64,000 nt of DNA from UBA5239 sp031548025. Lineage in GTDB: Bacteria > Verrucomicrobiota > Lentisphaeria > Victivallales > Victivallaceae. The stretch is taken from assembly GCA_031548025.1 (NCBI GenBank), contig JAVBRM010000023.1, positions 62,001-126,000 of the forward strand. Direction: 5' to 3'. Under the pieces are notes generated by a model that saw only the letters and a list, made by a program, of their open reading frames with translations, was not told the DNA's origin and did no database searches. This document shows positions 52,378-59,870 of the stretch, one piece after another; within the stretch, counting starts at the first letter, position 1, and each line of letters opens with the position of its first letter. The translations under genes and the position numbers were made by a program.

Positions 52378-53157
52378 TCAAGCAAATTGTTTTGCCGCGC
52401 CGGTAAGTGCCGCTTGTTCGCCTTGCGCCGATTGCCGGACAGGAAGTCCTTTCAGCGGGTCTTTGAAAAGTTCAAAATCTTTGGAAATTTGCCCGCCGAG
52501 AGCGATCTCTTCGAGTTGAAATCTTTCACACCATGGGGTCAGAATTTCAGCAAGAACTTCACCAAAGTTTTGCCAGGCCTGCTTCGCGGCGGAATCCCCG
52601 GAACGGGCCGCTTCCGCCAGGTCCTTATTGTATCGTGAAAGCTGAAGCGCTTTCTCCACGGTCGTGCCCCTGAAAGTCTTGCTCCATAAGCTGACCTCAT
52701 CAGCCGGTGAACCGAGTTTGTTTGTCAACAATTTGCCATCCACAATGACGGCAGCGCCAAGGCCGGTGCCAAGGGTGATTCCTCCTATTCGGGATTGCCC
52801 GCCCCATTCGCCAAGCAGAAAGGCGTTTGCATCATGAAGAAAACGGACCGGAATGTCCGGCAAAAATTCCAGCAGGGAACGCTCTTTGATCGCGCCGAAT
52901 TTATGCTCCATCAGACTGATGCCGTTCCGGTAATCGAACGGGCCCGGAATTGCAACTCCGATACGGTCGATTCTCCCCGCCGCGCTCACCGCTGTCCGCA
53001 AAGCAACGGCTATTTCCTCTGCATTTCCGCCGGAATGGCTCGGAATTTGCGGCAAAACCTGAAGCAGTTTTCCATCTTGAAAAAGTGCTGATTTGATAAA
53101 GGTTCCACCGATATCCAATGCCAATATCACTTGAGCATTGTCTTGGTTATTTTGCAT
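52378..53157 (-). CDS. ROK family sugar kinase-like protein
   Basis: 259 residues, short for the family. ATP-binding motifs are ILALDIGGTFIKSALFQDGK and GGITLGTGLGAAVIVDGKL. The catalytic Asp is in RFLHDANAFLLGEW, and EEIALGGQISKDFELF is the second nucleotide motif. The zinc-binding Cys cluster usual in ROK proteins is absent; the region reads GSPADEVSLWSKTFRG. ROK members phosphorylate sugars such as glucose, mannose, fructose or N-acetylmannosamine. It begins inside the last 31 nt of the mannose-6-phosphate isomerase gene, so the pair may phosphorylate and isomerise a hexose. The RpiR regulator heads the same transcript. Confidence 0.82.
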   Translation of the reverse strand: MQNNQDNAQVILALDIGGTFIKSALFQDGKLLQVLPQIPSHSGGNAEEIAVALRTAVSAAGRIDRIGVAIPGPFDYRNGISLMEHKFGAIKERSLLEFLPDIPVRFLHDANAFLLGEWGGQSRIGGITLGTGLGAAVIVDGKLLTNKLGSPADEVSLWSKTFRGTTVEKALQLSRYNKDLAEAARSGDSAAKQAWQNFGEVLAEILTPWCERFQLEEIALGGQISKDFELFKDPLKGLPVRQSAQGEQAALTGAAKQFA

Positions 53158-54917
53158 GGTGTATTACCCAGATTCAGAATTTCATATTCTCCCAGCGAAG
53201 CCGGGATCACTACCATATCCATATATTTCTGATGATAGAAGCGGGCCGGGTCGTTCTTTGAACAAACCAATACCTCATCTCCCTCGACCAGGACTAATAC
53301 ATGAAACCGGCCTTTCGTATCATCCGAAATGCTCCGGTCAAAAGAGAGGCGGCGAAGACTGAAGTAAATGAGTTCGTGTTCTCCGACAATCTCTTCCTTC
53401 CAATTCTCGCCCTCACGAACAATTATTGGCTGCGGGCGCAAAATGCCATCCACCGTACTTCGGCGCCGCTCGGTTACCAATACATTCTTGCCATGGATTG
53501 AATGGATTGGGCGGGGAATGCCTTCAAGGTCGCTCCGCAAATAATCATAGAGCTTGAAAGTATAGCTGCCGATGGTATAGCTGCCGATTTCCAGCACTAC
53601 CTGATTACGGCCTGAGGCGTGGATGGTTCCGCCGGGCAACAGATACTGATCGCCTTGTTCGCTCGGAAAAGAGTTGACATATTTGTCGTGATCAAATGGG
53701 ACATATTCTTTTTCCGCCCGGTCAATGCACTGAAAAAACTCGTCAACATTGCAATCGTCTTGAAGCCCGAGGTAAGTTTTCGAACCGGCAGTCTTGACCA
53801 CATAATAACTTTCATCCTGCTGGAACGGCTCCCCGAAATGTTCATTGTTGTACGCTTGCGGCGGATGCACCTGGATCGACATATTACCATTGCCGCCGTA
53901 AGTGTCGTCGTAATTGAAACGAATTGGAAAAACATAGCCGAAACGATTCACGCTTTCTTCGCCCATCAATTTCGCAGCTTCAGCTTTGAAGAAGGTGGAA
54001 AACGGAAAATTCATCGTGTATTTACCAACTTTAATCTGGAGACTGACTTCGTTCGGAATCATGTCAAACACCCATGCGGCATTCCGCATGTCGTCCGGCA
54101 AGTTGCGCAGTTTTTTGATGAAATAACCGCCCCATACTCCTTCCAGATAGACAGGCGTACAACGGAATGGATATTTTGCCTGAATATCGAAAAGCTCTTT
54201 CAATTCATAAAATGGCAGCATTTTGAAGATATGGTCAAGGTTGGCATCAATATAAAAGTCGATATTTCCACGATCAATCAGATTCTGCCGGTGCAACATC
54301 ATAATTTCATAATCGTAATAATAAAGCCGCCGGAAAATATACGGAATGGAACGCTCCTGAATATCACCGATGCATTGGACACGGCGTTCCTGTACCCGGG
54401 CGGTAACGGTAAGCGGTGTAACATCCATGAATACCGCCAAATCTGCCAGGTCGCGAAAATATGAGCACAAGGAACCATGTCCGATAAACAAAACAACTTT
54501 GCCGTTCGCTTTCGCAGTTTGCAGTTGCTCCCGTAACCGTGAAACTTTTTTTGCGTCAAACAAAGTTTCAATTTCGCGGTGAATGCTCTTGCCGAAAAGC
54601 AGAATCGGATCAATTTCGCGATCCATTGGCAACGATTCCGCCAACATCGTTTCAAGTTCATCCGAACTTTTATAGGCTTCCTTCGCCTCAATAACCGTAA
54701 GCTTACCGTCAGCAACAGAGTTCAGGCGATTGACCATTTCCTGGAAGTTGGCCCCGGTATAACCGTCCAGTGCGAGAATACCGGAAAAGCCAGCCAACAG
54801 CTTGTCGGCAATAGCCGTATTACCGGCGATGAGTGTTGTCGCCAAGGCAGCGGGCAATTCCGGGCGGTTAATCGCATTCGGGTCAACATAAGGGAACGGT
54901 TTGAACATGAAACTCAT
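53127..54917 (-). CDS. type I mannose-6-phosphate isomerase with extra N-terminal domain
   Basis: 596 residues. The C-terminal 330 residues carry the PMI cupin fold: SIQVHPPQAYNNEHFGEPFQ holds the Gln-x-His zinc ligands, DESYYVVKTAG follows, and LLPGGTIHASGRNQVVLEIG gives the later His/Arg region. The first 260 residues are not part of ordinary PMI. They resemble a nucleotide-binding alpha/beta domain (FSGILALDGYTGANFQEMVN; KVVLFIGHGSLCSYFRDLAD) but lack an intact Walker A motif. Expected reaction: interconversion of mannose- or a related ketose/aldose 6-phosphate. It lies between RpiR and the ROK gene on one strand. The 5' end of the gene has only a weak ribosome binding site. Confidence 0.82.
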   Translation of the reverse strand: MSFMFKPFPYVDPNAINRPELPAALATTLIAGNTAIADKLLAGFSGILALDGYTGANFQEMVNRLNSVADGKLTVIEAKEAYKSSDELETMLAESLPMDREIDPILLFGKSIHREIETLFDAKKVSRLREQLQTAKANGKVVLFIGHGSLCSYFRDLADLAVFMDVTPLTVTARVQERRVQCIGDIQERSIPYIFRRLYYYDYEIMMLHRQNLIDRGNIDFYIDANLDHIFKMLPFYELKELFDIQAKYPFRCTPVYLEGVWGGYFIKKLRNLPDDMRNAAWVFDMIPNEVSLQIKVGKYTMNFPFSTFFKAEAAKLMGEESVNRFGYVFPIRFNYDDTYGGNGNMSIQVHPPQAYNNEHFGEPFQQDESYYVVKTAGSKTYLGLQDDCNVDEFFQCIDRAEKEYVPFDHDKYVNSFPSEQGDQYLLPGGTIHASGRNQVVLEIGSYTIGSYTFKLYDYLRSDLEGIPRPIHSIHGKNVLVTERRRSTVDGILRPQPIIVREGENWKEEIVGEHELIYFSLRRLSFDRSISDDTKGRFHVLVLVEGDEVLVCSKNDPARFYHQKYMDMVVIPASLGEYEILNLGNTPCKITKTMLK

Positions 54918-54940
54918 AATTGCAATACTCTCGTTTTATT

Positions 54941-55789
54941 TTATTTGCCGTACACCATTTTATGAGTACGGATGACGTTTTCTTCTGTCCGCTCCAAGTC
55001 GTGAAGCGCCAATTCCAATGAAAGGAAATCCACGACCAACAGTTGCGCCAAACGCGACCCCATGGCGCCAAGCCGAAATTGCTGTTCATCGGAGGCGGTC
55101 AATAAGGCAATATCGGCCGTCTGCGCGAGGGGCGATTCAGGAAAGTTGGTAATAGCAACAACTTTGGCGCCGTGCTTTTTGGCAATCCGGGCGCAAGAAC
55201 AGATATTTTCGTTTTCACCGCTGAAGGATATGGCAATCATCACATCATCTTTCCGCAGCAACCCGCAATGCATTTTGTTCAACTCCGAATCCGCGCTGAA
55301 AAACGCATGATACCCTATTCTGAATAATTTTATCTGAAAGTCCTGCGCCACCAATCCGGAAGCGCCATATCCGAAAAGGGTTATCCGACCGGCATTCTTG
55401 ATAATCTGAATTGCCTGATTGATTTTTTCCTCATCCAATAATGAAATCGTATCATTGACAACACGCAGGTTGTTATTACGAAAATCCTGCCGTAATTGTT
55501 CAAAAGTATCAGCTTCGGTCGAATGTATGTAATTTATGCTCATTTTTACCGGAATGAAATCCGCGGCAATTGCTGCTTTCAATTCAGAAAATCCCTTATA
55601 ACCGATTTTCTGACAAAAACGAATAATCTGGGCATCGTCACAACCGCAATTGACAGCCAGATCATGTACTTTATTTTGCACCACAATCTCCGGATGCGCC
55701 AGAATGTGATTCGCAATATTGATATAATTCCCACTGAAACTCGGGAAGAGTTGTTTTATCTTCAATAAACTGGCTGGAGTAACATGCAT
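54941..55789 (-). CDS. RpiR/MurR family transcriptional regulator
   Basis: 282 residues. The N-terminal HTH_6 domain (about 1-77, HDLAVNCGCDDAQIIRFCQK then IGYKGFSELKAAIAAD) is followed by a SIS phosphosugar-binding domain (about 125-250, RITLFGYGASGLVAQDFQIK; DVMIAISFSGENENICSCAR; VVAITNFPESPLAQTADIAL). RpiR proteins sense phosphorylated sugars. It is the first gene of the RpiR-PMI-ROK operon and diverges from a heparinase-like gene across a large inverted repeat that should be its operator. Confidence 0.92.
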   Translation of the reverse strand: MHVTPASLLKIKQLFPSFSGNYINIANHILAHPEIVVQNKVHDLAVNCGCDDAQIIRFCQKIGYKGFSELKAAIAADFIPVKMSINYIHSTEADTFEQLRQDFRNNNLRVVNDTISLLDEEKINQAIQIIKNAGRITLFGYGASGLVAQDFQIKLFRIGYHAFFSADSELNKMHCGLLRKDDVMIAISFSGENENICSCARIAKKHGAKVVAITNFPESPLAQTADIALLTASDEQQFRLGAMGSRLAQLLVVDFLSLELALHDLERTEENVIRTHKMVYGK

Positions 55790-55828
55790 CTTTCATTTCC
55801 AATTTTATCATTTTTATTGACCAATTAA

Positions 55829-55902
55829 TAATACAATAGCAATTAAAATGACAAATTCAAGAGTTTATTATTGACTTTGTCATATTTATTGCTATTATAT
55901 TA
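55829..55902. promoter_or_regulatory. 32-bp-arm inverted repeat spanning divergent promoters (RpiR operator)
   Basis: The arms 55829-55860 and 55871-55902 are complementary at about 28 of 32 positions around a 10-bp spacer; the core is ATGACAAA facing TTTGTCAT. Each arm carries a promoter pointing outward. On plus: TTGACT (55871-55876), 16 nt, TATTAT (55893-55898). On minus: TTGAAT (55855-55860), 16 nt, TATTGT (55833-55838). A symmetric regulator bound here would control the RpiR operon and the lyase gene equally. Confidence 0.78.
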
Positions 55903-55951
55903 CATGGCGGTCAATAATTTTGACAATAATCTAAAAAAACAAGGCGATATT

Positions 55952-57856
55952 ATGTTTCATTGCACAACAATAAACTGGAATTCCGTAAGGTCAAAGGTAA
56001 AGAATGAGGCTTGGGCAAAGCATCTCTTTGAAAGCATAAATGCTGATTTTATCGAGACCATGCGCATAATTCCCGCCACTCCGTCTCTTGGAGCGTCAAA
56101 ACACTTTCACGAATACTTTTGCGGCCAATGTGCCGCCCTTCTTACATTCAACCTCGAAAGTCCTCAGAAGCACGTTTGCCCGAACTGCGGCAAAATCTAT
56201 ACAGGTGAGCCGTATGATGGCGCATGGCGTGATATGATCAACGCAGTGTTTGTCTCGATGCTAGACCGCGCTGCGATACTTGCAAATACGGTTGAGGATA
56301 ATACTATTTATATCGATTTTGTGAAAAAAACAATTTTATTTTATGCCGGAAACTACAGAGGATGTACCTTGCAGAAGTTACAGGGCAAAATCTTCACATC
56401 AGTTTTATCGGAAGCGATTTTTGTGATTGCCATCGAAAGAATATTGCGCATGGTTGCCGGGTTAAATATTTTCAGCGAACCGGAAATGGATACTATAAAG
56501 GAAGATCTCTTTATCCCGGCTGCAGACCTGATAAAACCACAAATTCGAGCAATTCATAATATCCATTTGTGGATGCAAGCGGCTGTTGCCGCATCGGCAA
56601 GCATCACGGGAGATAAAAAAAGTCTTCACGACAGCATCTATGGTAAATATGGTTTTATGGAGCAACTGGAGCAAGGCACGCGGGCGGATGGCTTGTGGTA
56701 TGAAATTTCCCCCTCCTATCATTTCTATACATTGTCCGCCGCTTTATCCATGGCCTGGATAGCCAAAGAAAATGAGATTGATTTGTTCGCCGTCCCCAAG
56801 TTGAAAAAAATGAGTATCGCCCCCGTCAACCTGATGTATAAGGATGGAATGTTTCCGGCTTATAATGACGGTTGGTACGGGAAAAACGTATCGGATTACG
56901 CCTACCTCTACGAGCAACTCTCGGCTGTATACACTTCGGAGAAAATCTTTCAGCAAATCCTGGGAATGTGTTACAGAAATACTCCATTGAAAAACAATTA
57001 CCGGTTTGGCGAATCCCGTTCTCTCCATAGTCTTCCGGAGATGATTATAAACAGCGATACGGGCTTCAATCGCAATTCTCTCAATGCGCTCTTGTATGGC
57101 GTCAATGATATTTCGCCAGAGTCAATGCCTTCGCCGCAAACCCATTTTCTATTCGAGGATTCGGGTATCGCTATTCTGCAAAATGAGACGCTCAGGGTTT
57201 CCTTGAAAGCATCGAGACATGGCGGTGGGCACGACCATCAGGATAAATTGGCAATCGACGTATTCGCAGGCGATAAGCTCATCAGTGCGGACATTGGCAC
57301 CTCAGGCTATGGGAGCCCCCTTACAACCAAATGGAACAGGGCTTCTCTTGCTCACAATTTGGTTATCCTTAATCAAATGCGGCAGAAACCTTCGGATGCG
57401 GAACTTATTTCTTTTGGGAACAATCACGCGGAATACTCTGCTGATAACGCCTATGAGGGAGCAAAACTTCACAGGCGCATTGAACTGTTCGAAAAAGGAT
57501 TCCAAGATACCTTTGAAGTGCAATGCGAGGAAAGCAATATCGTTGACTGGGTATTTCATTGCCGAGGCAAAATCGTCTCTGATCTGAATTTTGAAAATGC
57601 CGGTCTCTTTAAAGAGGAAAACGGCTATGACATGCTGACGAATATCAAGTGTTGCAGTACCGGAAAAGCATGGAATATGACGTGGGAAATCGACGGCAAA
57701 CTGAAACTTCGCCTAGAGTTTGAAGGCCAAGCCAATACCCAAGTCTACATCGCGGACGGTATGGATTACGACCCGCATAACAAACTGCAAATGGTTATTG
57801 TCAGGCGAAACACAGGAGAAACCGTGTTTAAAGCGAAATTCGAGGTAATCATTTAA
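55952..57856 (+). CDS. heparinase II/III family lyase-like protein, cytoplasmic
   Basis: 634 residues. The N-terminal region contains YFCGQCAALLTFNLESPQKH then VCPNCGKIYTGEPYDGAW (about 55-85), a Cys pattern seen in this family. A helical toroid follows (about 90-380, GTRADGLWYEISPSYHFYT). A beta-sandwich then begins at the family signature SRHGGGHDHQDKLAIDVFAG (near 423). Such lyases cleave uronate-containing glycans by beta-elimination. The ATG at 55952 has AAGG at 7 nt. Earlier in-frame starts at 55871 and 55904 fall within or at the end of the promoter. No signal peptide. Base composition is visibly more AT-rich than the flanking glycosidase genes. Divergent from RpiR-PMI-ROK. Confidence 0.85.
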   Translation: MFHCTTINWNSVRSKVKNEAWAKHLFESINADFIETMRIIPATPSLGASKHFHEYFCGQCAALLTFNLESPQKHVCPNCGKIYTGEPYDGAWRDMINAVFVSMLDRAAILANTVEDNTIYIDFVKKTILFYAGNYRGCTLQKLQGKIFTSVLSEAIFVIAIERILRMVAGLNIFSEPEMDTIKEDLFIPAADLIKPQIRAIHNIHLWMQAAVAASASITGDKKSLHDSIYGKYGFMEQLEQGTRADGLWYEISPSYHFYTLSAALSMAWIAKENEIDLFAVPKLKKMSIAPVNLMYKDGMFPAYNDGWYGKNVSDYAYLYEQLSAVYTSEKIFQQILGMCYRNTPLKNNYRFGESRSLHSLPEMIINSDTGFNRNSLNALLYGVNDISPESMPSPQTHFLFEDSGIAILQNETLRVSLKASRHGGGHDHQDKLAIDVFAGDKLISADIGTSGYGSPLTTKWNRASLAHNLVILNQMRQKPSDAELISFGNNHAEYSADNAYEGAKLHRRIELFEKGFQDTFEVQCEESNIVDWVFHCRGKIVSDLNFENAGLFKEENGYDMLTNIKCCSTGKAWNMTWEIDGKLKLRLEFEGQANTQVYIADGMDYDPHNKLQMVIVRRNTGETVFKAKFEVII

Positions 57857-57918
57857 CATATGAAAACGGCAGGGTAGAAAAAGAGAGGCATTTGTAAAAC
57901 GTCCACAACATTTTCGGA

Positions 57919-58638
57919 TTAATTGCCGTTTACGGTACCACGCCAGAACCAATTGACTTCTTTGTCGATGTCGGCATTGGCCAGGGCCAGGTTATTCAAG
58001 TCCCGCCAGGGCGGCGTCAGAATATCGGTGAACTTGAAATTCGTGACATGCCCATCCAGAAAAAGCGCGTTGGACGAACGTTCGTGGCGGGCGTGGAAAC
58101 GTGTCGCAGCAGCAAGCGGCTGCAGCATCATATTGGCGCCGGTGAAAGAAGCAATCCAGTGTCCGGTGCCATCCGCGGCATACATGGTGGATGATGGCCG
58201 CTTGAAAGCCGTCAGGGGCTTAAAAAAGACTGTCTGATAATAACTCAATTCCGCATTATGCAAATATCCAAAGCCTTTCGATAAAACAAAAGTATCCTCG
58301 GGTCTACTGTTGGCGGCAGAACCGTAGACATAACGCGTAGCACCAACCGAGGCAGGTTTGGGATCACCCGGACAACCATAAATAGCGGCATCGCGATGAT
58401 ATGGATAAAGCATGGCATACCAGTATGGCACACTCGTCCCCTGCTTGTTGCAATAAGCCAGAAAATCGCTTTGGTACATGACATGGGCCAGGCCGATTTG
58501 CTTCTCGTTTCCGGCGCAGGCGGTTCGCCGCCCGGCGGCCCGGGCCCGGCTGAGAGCAGGCAATAACAGCGCCGCCAGAATCGCAATGATCGCTATAACG
58601 ATCAGTAACTCTAAAAGTGTGAATTTTCGGCATGCCAT
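57919..58638 (-). CDS. prepilin-type pseudopilin with H-X9-DG motif
   Basis: 239 residues. The leader MACRK precedes FTLLELLIVIAIIAILAALL (Leu-Leu-Glu rather than Leu-Ile-Glu), with the spine LPALSRARAAGRRTACAGNE. The C-terminal motif is exact: RFHARHERSSNALFLDGH (His, nine residues, Asp-Gly). GGAGG lies 8 nt upstream. It follows the LacI-type gene on the same strand and ends convergently with the heparinase-like gene, 62 nt away, with no strong terminator between. The enzyme partner is probably the DUF4838 protein across the divergent promoter. Confidence 0.9.
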   Translation of the reverse strand: MACRKFTLLELLIVIAIIAILAALLLPALSRARAAGRRTACAGNEKQIGLAHVMYQSDFLAYCNKQGTSVPYWYAMLYPYHRDAAIYGCPGDPKPASVGATRYVYGSAANSRPEDTFVLSKGFGYLHNAELSYYQTVFFKPLTAFKRPSSTMYAADGTGHWIASFTGANMMLQPLAAATRFHARHERSSNALFLDGHVTNFKFTDILTPPWRDLNNLALANADIDKEVNWFWRGTVNGN

Positions 58639-58657
58639 AGGTCACTCCTCCCTGGTT

Positions 58658-59653
58658 TTACTTACTTTTTTCGCTGGGCGCCGCCACCGATCCCCGCTCA
58701 ATCAACTCCGGGAATAACGGCTCGGGACTTGGATAGCACCGTTTTTCAATCCGGTGAATCAGCATTTCCATCGCCCGCTGTCCCAGCAAACCAAAAGGCG
58801 GACGAATTGTGGTCAGCGCCGGATACAAATAAGAAGCATATTCCTTGTCGTCATAACCGCAGATGGAAATATCTTCCGGAATGCGAAGATTCAACTCTCT
58901 GGCCGCCCGGTAACACCCCACCGCCAACACATCCGCCATGGCAAAAATCGCCGTCGGCCGATCCGGGCGGCGCAACAATTTCATGGCCCCTTCGTAACCG
59001 CAATATTCCCGGTAGAAGCGGACCTTGACCAGCAAAGACGGATCATATTTGATTCCGGCTTTTTTGAGCTCGCCCCGATAACCGGCCTGCTTGGGGTTTT
59101 TATCCGGATCATCCGGCTGCGTTACCGTTATGTGTCCGATACGCCGATGGCCTTTTTCCAGCAGATGACGCATGATCAGCTCCGCGCCATACAGAACTTC
59201 AATGCTGATATCATTTTCACCGGAGTCTTGCGGCATAACTTTATTCAGGTGGATCAACGGAAAACTCGATTGATTTTTGAGCGGTCCCGACTTGATATCC
59301 CAGAAAAAACTGATCACACCCTCCAGCCCGGATTGCCGCAGGTTATTCAGTTCCTCTTCACGCGATACAGTCAGCAAATGGTAATTGGCGGCAGCCGCGG
59401 TATCGCCGGCCCCTTTCAGAAATTGCGAAAAATGCACATTTCCGAAATCCCTGGCGATGATCGCGGTCATATACGTGCGGGCTCCCACCAGGACCCGGGC
59501 CGACATATTGGGCATATACTGGTGAGCCTCGGCGCATGTCAATATCTGCTGCTTCAGCTCTTCCCTGATCTGGCCCGATCCGGAAAGCGCCCGGTGCACG
59601 GTCGATTTCGACACACCGATCATTCCGGCCAATTCCGTAATAGTTACCGACAT
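58658..59653 (-). CDS. LacI family transcriptional regulator
   Basis: 331 residues. The DNA-binding head is SVTITELAGMIGVSKSTVHR followed by the hinge region YMPNMSARVLVGA. The ligand domain includes YMTAIIARDFGNVHFSQFLK, AIFAMADVLAVGCYRAARE and ISICGYDDKEYASYLYPALT. The ATG at 59653 is preceded by AAGGA at 7 nt; upstream ATGs at 59668 and 59677 have no site. A GGGAACGTTCCC operator lies in its own leader and an identical one in the leader of the divergent DUF4838 gene, so it should repress both. The inducer is unknown. Confidence 0.93.
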   Translation of the reverse strand: MSVTITELAGMIGVSKSTVHRALSGSGQIREELKQQILTCAEAHQYMPNMSARVLVGARTYMTAIIARDFGNVHFSQFLKGAGDTAAAANYHLLTVSREEELNNLRQSGLEGVISFFWDIKSGPLKNQSSFPLIHLNKVMPQDSGENDISIEVLYGAELIMRHLLEKGHRRIGHITVTQPDDPDKNPKQAGYRGELKKAGIKYDPSLLVKVRFYREYCGYEGAMKLLRRPDRPTAIFAMADVLAVGCYRAARELNLRIPEDISICGYDDKEYASYLYPALTTIRPPFGLLGQRAMEMLIHRIEKRCYPSPEPLFPELIERGSVAAPSEKSK

Positions 59654-59680
59654 TATTTCATCCTTCATTTTCGACACAAC

Positions 59681-59698
59681 CTGGGAACGTTCCCGGGA
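59681..59698. promoter_or_regulatory. LacI-type operator in the regulator leader
   Basis: CTGGGAACGTTCCCGGGA contains the perfect palindrome GGGAACGTTCCC (59683-59694). It lies just downstream of the start point of the LacI promoter, so binding should block its transcription. An identical 18-bp copy is at 59822-59839. Confidence 0.88.
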
Positions 59699-59709
59699 TG
59701 CATATCATA

Positions 59710-59738
59710 ATTATAACCGAAAACCCGGAATTTGTCAA
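59710..59738 (-). promoter_or_regulatory. consensus promoter of the LacI gene
   Basis: On the minus strand TTGACA (59733-59738), 17 nt, TATAAT (59710-59715), an exact match to the sigma70 consensus including spacer length. The operator lies within the first 25 transcribed bases. Confidence 0.88.
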
Positions 59739-59778
59739 GTATTTTCCGGTAATTTCTTTAAATTTTTTAATTACCTTA

Positions 59779-59807
59779 TTGACAAAAGCATGGGATGACG
59801 GTATAAT
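59779..59807 (+). promoter_or_regulatory. consensus promoter of the DUF4838 gene
   Basis: TTGACA (59779-59784), 17 nt, TATAAT (59802-59807), again an exact consensus promoter, pointing away from the LacI promoter. Expression should be very high once the repressor leaves. Confidence 0.88.
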
Positions 59808-59821
59808 CTAATCAAGAAGCA

Positions 59822-59839
59822 CTGGGAACGTTCCCGGGA
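59822..59839. promoter_or_regulatory. LacI-type operator in the DUF4838 leader
   Basis: CTGGGAACGTTCCCGGGA, identical to the copy at 59681-59698 and 141 bp from it in the same orientation. It starts a few bases after the predicted transcription start (about 59814). Confidence 0.88.
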
Positions 59840-59870
59840 AATATATTTTAATAAGGAGTTACGATCAGTT

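Noticed and set aside
55871..55904. Upstream starts for the heparinase-like gene
   Set aside because: They fall within or at the edge of the promoter and lack a ribosome binding site; the ATG at 55952 has AAGG at 7 nt.
57857..57918. Terminator between the convergent heparinase-like and pseudopilin genes
   Set aside because: No stem followed by a T-run could be found in the 62 nt.
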